From assembly GCF_022024035.1 (NCBI RefSeq), contig NZ_CP091787.1:2884001-2948000 (forward strand): DNA of 64,000 nucleotides. The letters run 5' to 3'. The notes under the pieces were generated by a model that was not told the DNA's origin, searched no databases, and saw only the letters and a list, made by a program, of their open reading frames with translations. Position numbers and translations under genes: made by a program. Source of the stretch: Prevotella sp. E13-17 (GTDB taxonomy: Bacteria; Bacteroidota; Bacteroidia; Bacteroidales; Bacteroidaceae). This document shows, in pieces, positions 1-8,535 of the stretch (positions within the stretch are counted from its first letter, which is position 1; every line of letters begins with the position of its first letter).

Positions 1-1699
1 ACACGTGGATGAGTGTGCCCCTATGAGCGACAGAGAAAAAGCTACCACCAAGGCTGAGTGCCGTGCGCTGAGAGCTTATTTCTACTTCTGTCTGATGAAG
101 AACTTCGGTCCTGTGGCTATCATTGGCGACCGTGTGAACGGTGTAGAAGACGACCTGGGCAACATGATGGAAGAGCGTAGCACCGTGGACGAGTGCTTCG
201 ACTACATTCTCAGCGAGTTCGACGATGTGCTGAGCAGTGGCGACCTGCTGACCAAGTATGACGATGAGAACACCTTCATCCGCCAGTATGCCGGCAACTT
301 CACCGAAGAGACCGTTCGCGGTATCCGTTCTGAGGTGCTGTTGTTCCGCGCCAGCTATCTGTTCAATGGCGATCCATTCTATGCCGACGTTACTAATCCC
401 GACGGCAAGAAGCTGTTCCCCCAAGCTCGCGACAACCAGAAATGGATTGACGCCCGCGATGCTGCCAAGGAACTGATCGACGATGGCCAGTGGCGACTGG
501 TGCTGCGCAACAGCAGTGGCGAGCTGGTCAACTCGGTTGATCAGTCATGTCCCTACAACTCTGTTCTCTATGCCTGCATCGGCAACAGCGACAACGAGGA
601 GATGATTGTGGGCACCACCAAGAACTCTACCGACACCTATCCTATGGTGCCGCGCAACAATGGTGGTTCGCTGCCCGCTCCCTACGGAACTGTTGACGGC
701 GGTGCAGGTGCTTACACCGTGCCCTTGGAGTTTGTGGACCTCTACTTCACCAACAAGGGCTTGCGCATCGAAGAAGACCCTGACTACTTCACCTATGATG
801 AGTATGGCGACGAGACTCAATATACCAACGCACTGGTGAACCTGCGTAAGACCACCTACAACGACCCTTATTCCGGCTACAACTACTTCACCATGCAGAA
901 CGCACATCCTATCATGAAGCAGTTCTACGACCGTGAGGCTCGTTTCTATCTGGGCATCACCTTCCAGAATCGTCCTTGGAACATTGGCAATGGTAAGAAC
1001 GCTCCCAGCGAGATGAACTACTCGGGCAACTCTGGTCCTAACTCTTCTGGTACGCACGACTACCCTGTCTTCGGCACCATCTGCCGCAAGAGCTGTCAGT
1101 ATGCAAGTGCACTGGGTGGTTGGAACTACTGCGTTCTGCTGCGTCTGGGCGAGGTTTACCTGAACTATGCCGAGGCTTGTGCCGAGCTGGGCGACCTGGA
1201 GGAAGCCCTGACTGCCGTCAATGCCATCCGTGCACGTGCTGGTGTGGCAGAGTATAAGCTCAATGCCAGCGACAACAGCAAGGGGGCTCGCGGCGAAGAC
1301 CGCATTGCCCTGCCAGCCTACGATCAGACTACAGTGCTGAAGGCCATCTATCGAGAGCGCCTCATCGAGATGGCTTTCGAGAACAAGTACTACTACGACG
1401 TTCGTCGTTGGGGTGTGGCCGAAGGTAAGTGGCGCACCAATGGCGAGGAACTCACCGACGGTTGGATCTACGCTCCCTACCACAAGGGTGGTGAAGGTGG
1501 CGACCTGTATGGCTACAACCTCTATGGCAGCAACACCGCCACCGACCTGAAGTTCTACAAGCGCGTAGTACAGCAGCACCGTATCTTTGCTAAGCGCATG
1601 TCGCTGCTGCCCATTCCTCAGGAGGAGCTGAACCGCAACCACCTCTGTGTGCAGAACAAGGGTTGGGAAAGCACGGTTGACGAGCAAAACAAGCAGTAA
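1..1699 (+). CDS. SusD/RagB-family glycan-binding lipoprotein, 5' end missing
   Basis: Surface lipoprotein that captures oligosaccharides and hands them to a SusC partner. About 564 residues are visible and the frame stays open to the left edge, so the signal peptide, lipobox and true start lie outside; the GTG at 5 is only the first possible codon. The SusD signature is near the C-terminus: a TPR-like helix (YLNYAEACAELGDLEEALTAVNAIRARAG within about residues 385-412), then RERLIEMAFE and YYDVRRWG, and a closing LLPIPQEELNRN segment. The SusC partner should lie just upstream outside the window. A terminator follows the stop codon, and the regulator and GH92 gene downstream suggest one glycan locus. 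The family call is secure; the substrate is not visible here. Confidence 0.93.
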   Translation, partial: HVDECAPMSDREKATTKAECRALRAYFYFCLMKNFGPVAIIGDRVNGVEDDLGNMMEERSTVDECFDYILSEFDDVLSSGDLLTKYDDENTFIRQYAGNFTEETVRGIRSEVLLFRASYLFNGDPFYADVTNPDGKKLFPQARDNQKWIDARDAAKELIDDGQWRLVLRNSSGELVNSVDQSCPYNSVLYACIGNSDNEEMIVGTTKNSTDTYPMVPRNNGGSLPAPYGTVDGGAGAYTVPLEFVDLYFTNKGLRIEEDPDYFTYDEYGDETQYTNALVNLRKTTYNDPYSGYNYFTMQNAHPIMKQFYDREARFYLGITFQNRPWNIGNGKNAPSEMNYSGNSGPNSSGTHDYPVFGTICRKSCQYASALGGWNYCVLLRLGEVYLNYAEACAELGDLEEALTAVNAIRARAGVAEYKLNASDNSKGARGEDRIALPAYDQTTVLKAIYRERLIEMAFENKYYYDVRRWGVAEGKWRTNGEELTDGWIYAPYHKGGEGGDLYGYNLYGSNTATDLKFYKRVVQQHRIFAKRMSLLPIPQEELNRNHLCVQNKGWESTVDEQNKQ

Positions 1700-1722
1700 G
1701 CATCATTCACAATCCTAATAAT

Positions 1723-1760
1723 AAGCGTGTGCCGCAAACTAATACGGCACACGCTTTTCT
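1723..1760 (+). terminator. Rho-independent terminator after susD
   Basis: A perfect stem of GCGTGTGCCG (1725-1734) and CGGCACACGC (1745-1754) with a 10-nt loop is followed by TTTTCTTT. It lies 24 bp after the stop codon and separates the susD transcript from the regulator gene. Confidence 0.85.
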
Positions 1761-1847
1761 TTGTCCTGCGGAGAAAAGGAAGCCACGCTGTCTTTCTAAA
1801 TAAAGTTAAATAAACTGGCGGTTTTCGTACAACAAGAAAACAATGTT

Positions 1848-1855
1848 TAACTTTG
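1848..1855 (+). promoter_or_regulatory. Bacteroidota -7 promoter element for the regulator gene
   Basis: TAACTTTG matches the TAnnTTTG consensus 37 bp before the ATG at 1893. The upstream -33 TTTG is poor: only TTTTCG is present at about the right spacing. Confidence 0.55.
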
Positions 1856-1892
1856 CAAAGCTAAATACATAAAGCTTGAACTAAATAGTAAG

Positions 1893-4697
1893 ATGCGACG
1901 AAGGCTGTATGGTTTATTCCTATTGGCATGCGTCCTAAAGTCAGCTTGTGCCTATAATATCAAGCACATCCAAGGACTAACCAATAGTTTTGTATTGTCC
2001 GTAGAACAAAAGCCCTGTGGCGAGATGCTCTTTGGCACCCTCGACGGGCTCGATGGCTACGATGGTGTACGCGTGTGGAGTGCCGACACCCATGGAAAGA
2101 ACAGCATCCGTGGACGCGTTGTCGAGAACGTGATGTGCGTCAACGGCAACCAGACATGGGTACTCACCAACTATGGTCTTAACGTATTTACACGATACAA
2201 GAAGGAATACAAGTTCTTCTCTCAGTTTGCCGGACTGAGAAAGATGAAGCGCAACCCAAGGGGCGACGGCTTCATTCTTGACAACGGACGCCTTTGCTAC
2301 ATGGGTCCCGACGGCAATTTCCGCTCTCTTTCCTTAGGACTTGGCGACAATGTGCCCTGGCCATGCGACTATGTGGTGACCGACCACCAGGTGCTGGTGT
2401 TCCAGAACAGCCGTATCATGACCTACGAGTTGCTGCGCCATGCCGACGGCACGTATCAGATAGGACGATACCACCAGCGGGCTGCAAACATCCGCATTGC
2501 CGTGGAAAGTCACGACAAGGAGTATATCATCGACGACCAGGGCATGCTGCTGACCTACTCCTACGCCACCCGACGCTTTCAGAAACTGTTCTCACTGAGT
2601 CACGAACTGGCCACGCGAGGCAGCATCAACGACATTGTGGAGTTCAACGGCGAACTGCTGATGGCCTTTGGCACGGGCGGCATGATCAGTGTTGTGTTGC
2701 CGAAAGGTCCTAACGACACACCGAAGATCACCGACCTGAACATCAACACAGGCGTGTTCTGCCTGACCAAAGACCGCTACAACGATATCGTCTGGATAGG
2801 CACCGATGGCGAAGGCGCCATGATGCTGAGCAATGAGGCCTACACCTACTGCACCTACACGGGCAAAAGCATCTTCACCAAGCAGCAACAGGCCATCCGC
2901 GCCCTGCTGCTCGATGCCGACAACACGCTGTGGGTTGGTTCTAAGGGCGATGGCCTACTCCGTGTTCCGCACTTCAGCACCGCCAACAGTCAGTCGCTGC
3001 CACAGGGCACCCACTTCAACGACGCTACACCGGGCTTGGAGAGTCGCAACATCTTCAGCATACTGGACAGCAAAGACGGACAGCACATCTGGATAGGTCA
3101 CGACCGTGGCGTGAGTTGCTACGACAGAAAGAGCCAGCGTTTCATCAGAATGTCGCTGCCAGGCTATGCCGCCAACGTGATGGCCATGGCCGAGCGCGAC
3201 GGTAGGCTATGGCTGGCAGCACTGGGCAACGGCATCGTGAGTGCACACATCGACGAGAAGAACAGACAACCGGAACTCAGCGATGTGAAGTCCTACCGTC
3301 TTGACGGCGGCAGCATGTCGTCCAACTACTTCTTCTGCATGGCCGAAGGGCCACAGGGCTATCTGCTTTTCGGCAATCGCGGAAAGGGACTCTACAAACT
3401 GAAGGGCGACATCTTGGAGCATGTGCCCTTCGGCGATACCGAGAAGACACCCAATATCAACGACGTCTTCGCTCTGAGAAACATTGCCAACAACCTATGG
3501 ATAGGCACCAGTGCCGGCATCATCATCCTGGACCATAAAGGCACCGTCAAACATATAGACACCAGCCACGGTCTCCCCTCCAACACCATCCATGCCTTCA
3601 CATTGAGCAGTCATGGCGAGGTGTGGGCCTCAACAAGTGCTGGTCTGGCTGCCCTTAGTCTGCAAGGCGACGTTATCAAGGTTGTTGACAGCAACACCAT
3701 CCCAGGGTTCAAGGAATATTGCGACGGCGCAGCCTACCATGCAGGCAACACGTTGCTCTTCGGTTCTATCAATGGTCTTGCTGCCATCAGCTATGATGCC
3801 CATGCCACGCCCAGCGCCAACAAGTTGCAGATAGACTTCAACCGCCTGAGCATACAAGGCATCCAACAGGACATCGACGACTTTATGGATCCAGAAGCAG
3901 CGGTCAGCACCCTACGTCTGGACCATCAGCAGAACTTCTTCACCATTGGCGTAGCCACCTACGACTATCTGGGCGGTTCCATGCTAGACTACTATTACCG
4001 TCTGTCTGCCAGCGACGAGTGGACAGCCAACGGCCATAGCAACCAGTTTACCTTTAGCGATATGCAACCAGGCCACTACACGCTGTATGTGAAGACACGC
4101 AACATCAGCACCGGCAAGGAAAGTGGCGAAGCTCTGCTGCATATCATCATCACCCCACCCTGGTACCGCAGGTGGTGGGCCTATGCGTTCTACATGTGCT
4201 GCGCCGCCATCGTCGGTTGGCTGTTGCGCCGCTGGTGGCAACAGCAACAGCGCCACAAGCACGAGATGGAGGTGGCGCAACAACAGATGCAAATCGCCAG
4301 CGAACAGCAGTCATCGGCCAGCGGCAGCTTTTCCGATGCACTCATCGAAAAAGAGCAGCAAGACTTCCTCGAAGAGGTCACCGAGGCCGTCGATAAGCAT
4401 ATCGGCAACTCGCACCTGGATGCCGAGATGCTGGCCAACATCCTAAAGATTAGTCGTCGCAACCTCTACCGCAAGTTTGAGACAGCCCAGCTGCCACCCG
4501 TCAAGGAGTTCATCAAGGAGTATCGTGTCAAAACGGCGGCACGCTTGCTCGCCTCTACCCACATGACCATCTCTGAGGTGATGTATAAGACGGGCTACGA
4601 CACGCAGTCAACCTTCTACAAGGAGTTCAGAAGGCACTTCAACCAAACGCCTAAGGCCTACCGAGAGCAACAGCAGAGCAAGAACAACACCTTATAA
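1893..4697 (+). CDS. Membrane-spanning propeller sensor fused directly to an AraC-type DNA-binding domain (no kinase)
   Basis: Predicted regulator of the neighbouring glycan genes, 934 residues. Visible parts in order: a signal peptide (about 1-20); many two-component-regulator propeller repeats (for example FGTLDGLDGYDG, VWIGTDGEGAMM, LWIGTSAGI) to about residue 640; a Y_Y_Y-like beta domain (about 650-750, with DYYYRLSASDEW); one transmembrane helix (about 760-780); a Gln-rich coiled segment; and an AraC helix-turn-helix domain (about 830-925, with LKISRRNLYRKF and GYDTQSTFYKEFRRHF). Classical hybrid two-component systems carry HisKA, HATPase and receiver domains between the membrane helix and AraC; here about 50 residues separate them, so all three are absent. 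It would signal directly across the inner membrane. It sits between susD and the GH92 gene on the same strand. The architecture is read from sequence; the target genes are inferred. Confidence 0.88.
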   Translation: MRRRLYGLFLLACVLKSACAYNIKHIQGLTNSFVLSVEQKPCGEMLFGTLDGLDGYDGVRVWSADTHGKNSIRGRVVENVMCVNGNQTWVLTNYGLNVFTRYKKEYKFFSQFAGLRKMKRNPRGDGFILDNGRLCYMGPDGNFRSLSLGLGDNVPWPCDYVVTDHQVLVFQNSRIMTYELLRHADGTYQIGRYHQRAANIRIAVESHDKEYIIDDQGMLLTYSYATRRFQKLFSLSHELATRGSINDIVEFNGELLMAFGTGGMISVVLPKGPNDTPKITDLNINTGVFCLTKDRYNDIVWIGTDGEGAMMLSNEAYTYCTYTGKSIFTKQQQAIRALLLDADNTLWVGSKGDGLLRVPHFSTANSQSLPQGTHFNDATPGLESRNIFSILDSKDGQHIWIGHDRGVSCYDRKSQRFIRMSLPGYAANVMAMAERDGRLWLAALGNGIVSAHIDEKNRQPELSDVKSYRLDGGSMSSNYFFCMAEGPQGYLLFGNRGKGLYKLKGDILEHVPFGDTEKTPNINDVFALRNIANNLWIGTSAGIIILDHKGTVKHIDTSHGLPSNTIHAFTLSSHGEVWASTSAGLAALSLQGDVIKVVDSNTIPGFKEYCDGAAYHAGNTLLFGSINGLAAISYDAHATPSANKLQIDFNRLSIQGIQQDIDDFMDPEAAVSTLRLDHQQNFFTIGVATYDYLGGSMLDYYYRLSASDEWTANGHSNQFTFSDMQPGHYTLYVKTRNISTGKESGEALLHIIITPPWYRRWWAYAFYMCCAAIVGWLLRRWWQQQQRHKHEMEVAQQQMQIASEQQSSASGSFSDALIEKEQQDFLEEVTEAVDKHIGNSHLDAEMLANILKISRRNLYRKFETAQLPPVKEFIKEYRVKTAARLLASTHMTISEVMYKTGYDTQSTFYKEFRRHFNQTPKAYREQQQSKNNTL

Positions 4698-4710
4698 TTA
4701 TAAAAACGTG

Positions 4711-4748
4711 CCATTTGTGCCAAAAAAGGAGTATTTTGGCACAAATGG
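4711..4748. promoter_or_regulatory. 15-bp perfect inverted repeat upstream of the GH92 gene
   Basis: CCATTTGTGCCAAAA (4711-4725) and its exact reverse complement (4734-4748) flank an 8-nt centre. It lies between the regulator stop codon and the GH92 promoter. No T-run follows on either strand, so it is a weak terminator and a plausible operator. The function is unproven. Confidence 0.5.
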
Positions 4749-4773
4749 AAAGCCCGTTTTGAATTGTAATGAG

Positions 4774-4781
4774 TACCTTTG
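4774..4781 (+). promoter_or_regulatory. -7 promoter element for the GH92 gene
   Basis: TACCTTTG matches TAnnTTTG and lies 76 bp before the ATG at 4858. A TTTG at 4758-4761 is only 12 bp upstream, too close for a consensus -33 element, which would fit an activator-dependent promoter. Confidence 0.5.
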
Positions 4782-4857
4782 CACCGCTTTACCGTCACCC
4801 TGACAGCGACGGGAACGAGAATGATACAATATCATCAACTAAAAAAGTAATAATGAC

Positions 4858-7140
4858 ATGAAACGAAAACTATTAATGCTTGTTGCAAGTACCTGTATGG
4901 CATTTGCTGCACAGGCCAAAGGCAACTATGCCGACTATGTGAGTACGCTGGTGGGCACAGACTCGAACTTCGAGCTCTCTACCGGCAACACCTATCCAGC
5001 CACGGCCATGCCTTGGGGCATGAACTTCTGGACGCCACAGACAGGAAATATGGGCGACGGATGGGTGTACAGCTATAATGCCAATCGCATACGCGGCTTC
5101 AAACAGACCCATCAGCCCAGTCCATGGATGAACGACTACGGACAGTTTGCGCTGATGCCTACCACCGGCACACCCGTGTTTGCCGAGGGCGACCGCGCCA
5201 GCTTCTTCAACCATAAGGCAGAGACAGCCCTACCTTACTACTATCAGGTATATCTGGCCGACTATGACATCAACACAGAGCTGGTGCCAACAGAACGTGC
5301 TGCCATGTTTCGCTTCACATTCCCCGAAAACGAACAGTCGTGCGTGGTCATCGATGCGCTAGACCGTGGCTCGTCAGTGACCATCATCCCTGGTGAGCGT
5401 AAGATTGTGGGCTACTCGACCAAGAACAGCGGGGGCGTGCCAGGCAACTTCAAGAACTATTTCGTCATTGTCTTCGACAAGCCCTTTACCTATACCGCTG
5501 CCGTTCCTAATGGCGACATCCGCAAGGGCGAGCTGGAGGCCAGCGGCAACCATGCCGGTGCCATCATCGGCTTTGCCACGAAGAAAGGCGAGCAGGTGCA
5601 CGCACGAGTAGCTTCATCGTTTATCAGCACCGAACAGGCCGAGCAGAACCTGAAAGAACTGGGCAAGCTGTCGTTCGACCAGCTGAAGCAGAAGGGACGC
5701 GAGCGCTGGAACGAGGTGCTGGGACGCATCGAGGTGGAATCGAACGATGTGAACGAGCTGCGCACATTCTACAGCTGTCTGTATCGCAGCACCCTATTCC
5801 CACGTATGTTCTACGAGAAGGATGCCAAGGGACAGATTGTGCACTATAGCCCGCACACCGGCGAAGTGCTGCCCGGCTACCTATTTACCGACACAGGCTT
5901 CTGGGACTCGTTCCGCGGACTGATGCCACTGGTCAACCTGGTCTATCCCGAGATGAGCGAACAGATGGAAGAGGGCTTTTACAATGCCTATAAGGAGAGT
6001 GGTTTCTATCCTGAGTGGGCCACACCCGGACACCGTGGCTGCATGGTGGGCAACAACTCTGCCTCGGTGGTGGCCGACGCCTTCGTGAAGGGCAACATCA
6101 AGAAGGATGCCCTCGAGATGTACAAGGGACTGCTGAAGGGTGCCAATGCCGTTCACCCCAAGGTATCATCGTCGGGCCGACTGGCTTTCAAGGAATACAA
6201 CGAGCTGGGCTATGTGCCTTCTGACGTAGTGGGCCAGAGCGCCTCACGCACATTAGAGTATGCCTACGACGACTGGTGCATCTACCAGATGGGTAAGCGC
6301 CTGGGACGCCCTGCCAGCGAGACCGACATCTACAAGCAGCGCTGCCTGAACTACAAGAACATCTATCATCCCAAATACGGCATGATGAGCGGACGCGACT
6401 CGAAAGGAAACTTCCCCGACGACTTCAAGGCCGATGAATGGTGGGGCCCCTTCACCGAGGGTAACAGCTGGCACTGGACCTGGTGCGTGTTCCATGATAT
6501 TCGAGGACTCATCTCGCTGATGGGTGGCAATCAGGCCTTCATCAACAAGCTGGATGCCGTGTTCACGACACCACCCACCTTTGGCGGTGCTGTCGATACA
6601 CGTAAGCAACTGATACACGAGATGCGCGAGATGCAGGTGGTCAACATGGGACAGTATGCCCACGGCAACCAGCCTATACAGCACATGATCTACCTTTACA
6701 ACTATGCCGGAGAGCCCTGGAAGACGCAGTACTGGGTACGCGAAGCTATGCGACGTCTCTACTTCGCTACGCCCGACGGCTATTGCGGCGATGAGGACAA
6801 CGGACAGACTTCTGCCTGGTACATCATGTCGGCACTAGGTTTCTATTCTGTATGTCCTGCCACCGACCAGTACGTGCTGGGCGCTCCTCTCTTCAAGAAA
6901 GCCAAGGTGAACTTGGCCAACGGCAAGACCATTGACCTGTCGGCACCAGCCAACAGCGACGAGAACCGCTACGTGCAGTCGCTCACGGTGAATGGAAAGA
7001 CGTACGACAAGAACTACTTCACCCATGAACAGTTGATGCGCGGTGTGAAGCTGAACTACCAGATGGGTAGCAAGCCAAACAAGCGTCGTGGCACGAAGCC
7101 ATCGGCCTATCCCTATTCGTTTTCAGATAACAATGAGTAA
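4858..7140 (+). CDS. GH92 family alpha-mannosidase, secreted
   Basis: Calcium-dependent inverting exo-alpha-mannosidase that removes terminal mannose from N-glycans or mannans. The 760 residues start with a Sec signal peptide (MKRKLLMLVASTCMAFAAQA) with no lipobox cysteine, so it is probably periplasmic. GH92 hallmarks are the N-terminal FIGTD-like YVSTLVGTDSN, the TEGNSWHW block carrying the general-acid glutamate (about residue 535), and GDEDNGQTSAWY with the acidic pair used as base (about 645). The length fits the family. It is preceded by its own promoter and by the kinase-less regulator, which is its likely controller. A bidirectional terminator follows. The linkage specificity cannot be read from sequence. 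Confidence 0.95.
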   Translation: MKRKLLMLVASTCMAFAAQAKGNYADYVSTLVGTDSNFELSTGNTYPATAMPWGMNFWTPQTGNMGDGWVYSYNANRIRGFKQTHQPSPWMNDYGQFALMPTTGTPVFAEGDRASFFNHKAETALPYYYQVYLADYDINTELVPTERAAMFRFTFPENEQSCVVIDALDRGSSVTIIPGERKIVGYSTKNSGGVPGNFKNYFVIVFDKPFTYTAAVPNGDIRKGELEASGNHAGAIIGFATKKGEQVHARVASSFISTEQAEQNLKELGKLSFDQLKQKGRERWNEVLGRIEVESNDVNELRTFYSCLYRSTLFPRMFYEKDAKGQIVHYSPHTGEVLPGYLFTDTGFWDSFRGLMPLVNLVYPEMSEQMEEGFYNAYKESGFYPEWATPGHRGCMVGNNSASVVADAFVKGNIKKDALEMYKGLLKGANAVHPKVSSSGRLAFKEYNELGYVPSDVVGQSASRTLEYAYDDWCIYQMGKRLGRPASETDIYKQRCLNYKNIYHPKYGMMSGRDSKGNFPDDFKADEWWGPFTEGNSWHWTWCVFHDIRGLISLMGGNQAFINKLDAVFTTPPTFGGAVDTRKQLIHEMREMQVVNMGQYAHGNQPIQHMIYLYNYAGEPWKTQYWVREAMRRLYFATPDGYCGDEDNGQTSAWYIMSALGFYSVCPATDQYVLGAPLFKKAKVNLANGKTIDLSAPANSDENRYVQSLTVNGKTYDKNYFTHEQLMRGVKLNYQMGSKPNKRRGTKPSAYPYSFSDNNE

Positions 7141-7177
7141 GTCGTAAGCCCCACGGGGGCAACTGCTCAAAAACAAA

Positions 7178-7219
7178 GCCGGCCTGGACATGCATAACGT
7201 CCAGGCCGGCATTTTTCTT
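7178..7219. terminator. Bidirectional terminator between convergent genes
   Basis: Perfect 12-bp stem GCCGGCCTGGAC (7178-7189) / GTCCAGGCCGGC (7199-7210) with a 9-nt loop. ATTTTTC follows on the plus strand and TTTGTTTTTG on the minus strand, so it can end both the GH92 transcript and the convergent barrel-protein transcript. Confidence 0.9.
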
Positions 7220-7235
7220 ATACCAGGAGCCTACC

Positions 7236-7982
7236 CTATTCGAAATAAAGTGTAAACACAAACATGCTGCTACGGGCAGAGCCAACAGCATTGGTAAACA
7301 CACGCTGGTTGACGTCGCGTAGCTCGCTGGCATGGCTACTGTCATAGGCATTGGTCAGTCCGTAGCAGAACTTCAGCTCGGGTATCAACTTGAAGAAAGG
7401 CAGGTACAAGTCGCAACCCATGCCGACCTCCAGCATCACGTCAAAGGGCTTCAGGTGACTATAGTCCTGATCCTTGCCCGAGAGGTTCAGCATGGGGCTG
7501 ACGCCAGCCAGCATATAAGGGCGATAGTTGTTGAAGCGCTCTGCTGCAAACTTCACATCCACGGGCACCGACACATACGTGTTCTTCATGTCCTGCGTCG
7601 TCTCGCGTGGCGTTCCGTTCTCGCTCAGGTTGTCCATATCGCGAAACACCAGACGCTTCGACCCGAAATGCATTGATGGCGTGACGCGCAGCGAGAGGTA
7701 CTGGTTGAGTCGGAGGTCGCCCACCACCCCCACGCTGAAGCCCGGATTCCACGTGTCGGCATCGCAATACACCGTGCGTTCCTGTTCGCCCACGTCGGGC
7801 AGTGCCACCAACTGCGGCCCCACGTTCTTCATCTTCACATCCTGCATGTTCATGCCAATGCTGATGCCAAAGTGCATGGGGCGCAAATCCACATAAGGTC
7901 GGTTCTGCACCTTGCGCTTCTGAGCGGCACCATCGGCCATGGCCACAGCCAGTATGACGAGTATCAACAGTAGTCGTTTCAT
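7236..7982 (-). CDS. Outer-membrane beta-barrel protein (PorT/OmpW-like)
   Basis: 248-residue protein with a signal peptide (MKRLLLILVILAVAMADGAAQ) and alternating hydrophobic strands typical of the small 8-stranded barrels annotated as porin family or outer membrane beta-barrel proteins: an FGISIGMNMQD first strand, LSLRVTPSMHFG, YMLAGVSPMLNLSG, and a C-terminal strand ending in Phe (FVFTLYFE) as needed for Bam-mediated insertion. It is a single gene, convergent with the GH92 gene and divergent from the ferredoxin gene. The substrate or role is unknown; it need not be a porin. Confidence 0.78.
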   Translation of the reverse strand: MKRLLLILVILAVAMADGAAQKRKVQNRPYVDLRPMHFGISIGMNMQDVKMKNVGPQLVALPDVGEQERTVYCDADTWNPGFSVGVVGDLRLNQYLSLRVTPSMHFGSKRLVFRDMDNLSENGTPRETTQDMKNTYVSVPVDVKFAAERFNNYRPYMLAGVSPMLNLSGKDQDYSHLKPFDVMLEVGMGCDLYLPFFKLIPELKFCYGLTNAYDSSHASELRDVNQRVFTNAVGSARSSMFVFTLYFE

Positions 7983-8079
7983 TGTTTATTTATAACGCAG
8001 AAAGCCCTTTATTATTATATGGTAGGCGCTCAAATCACAATTTCGACACTGTATAAATTGATAAAAAAGATACCAAAAA

Positions 8080-8112
8080 TTTGGTAGAGTCCGGAAAAAC
8101 TTTGTATCTTTG
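8080..8112 (+). promoter_or_regulatory. Promoter of the ferredoxin gene
   Basis: TTTG (8080-8083) and TATCTTTG (8105-8112) are separated by 21 bp, a good match to the Bacteroidota -33/-7 consensus, 45 bp before the ATG. Confidence 0.75.
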
Positions 8113-8157
8113 CATCACAATAATTGAGTATTAACTAATCAAAAATTTAGAAAGATT

Positions 8158-8325
8158 ATGGCATATGTAATTGGTGACGACTGTATCGCATGCGGTACAT
8201 GTCAGGGTGAGTGCCCCGTAGAGGCAATCTCTGAGGGCGAGAAGTATTCAATCGATGCTGATGCTTGCACCGAGTGCGGTACTTGCGCTAGTGTTTGTCC
8301 TTCTGAGGCCATCCACCTGGGCTAA
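8158..8325 (+). CDS. 2[4Fe-4S] ferredoxin, 55 residues
   Basis: Small clostridial-type ferredoxin, a cytosolic electron carrier, for example for pyruvate:ferredoxin oxidoreductase. It reads MAYVIGDDCIACGTCQGECP at the N-terminus, with two CxxCxxCxxxCP clusters: Cys 9, 12, 15 and 19, then Cys 37, 40, 43 and 47. The 55-residue length is normal for this family. It has its own consensus promoter and a perfect terminator hairpin, so it is monocistronic and probably highly expressed. Its shortness means length cut-offs can miss it. The call is very secure; the redox partner is unknown. Confidence 0.97.
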   Translation: MAYVIGDDCIACGTCQGECPVEAISEGEKYSIDADACTECGTCASVCPSEAIHLG

Positions 8326-8350
8326 TCAATTTAGCTTTTCATAAACCACT

Positions 8351-8389
8351 AATGGCGAGTCATCCCAATGGAGACTCGCCATTTCTTTT
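8351..8389 (+). terminator. Rho-independent terminator of the ferredoxin gene
   Basis: Perfect 10-bp stem AATGGCGAGT (8351-8360) / ACTCGCCATT (8374-8383) followed by TCTTTTG, 25 bp after the stop codon. Confidence 0.85.
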
Positions 8390-8440
8390 GTATCTTCTCT
8401 AAACAAAAAGTTTGAGCGTTGCGCGTATTAACTTTCGTTT

Positions 8441-8535
8441 CATAAAACAAGTCTGTTTGTGAAATCAGGTATGTTCGTTTGTTTGTATGTCTTTAAAAAG
8501 AGGTTATTATGTCTATTCATCGTCACTCCTTATTC
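8441..8535. repeat. Dispersed repeat, second copy at about 16801-16895
   Basis: The segment beginning near AAAACAAG and running through GTATGTTCGTTTG, CTTTAAAAAG and CGTCACTCCTTATTC recurs almost unchanged at 16801-16895. Each copy covers the 3' end and downstream flank of an island gene (8523 and 16915), so 3' flanks have been exchanged between modules. Confidence 0.75.

Noticed and set aside
545..1687. 380-codon minus-strand frame
   Set aside because: Antisense shadow of the susD gene without promoter or recognisable domain.
8441..8535. Insertion-sequence terminal repeat
   Set aside because: The repeat shared with 16801-16895 is direct, not inverted, and no transposase or target duplication is visible; segmental exchange of gene 3' flanks explains it better.
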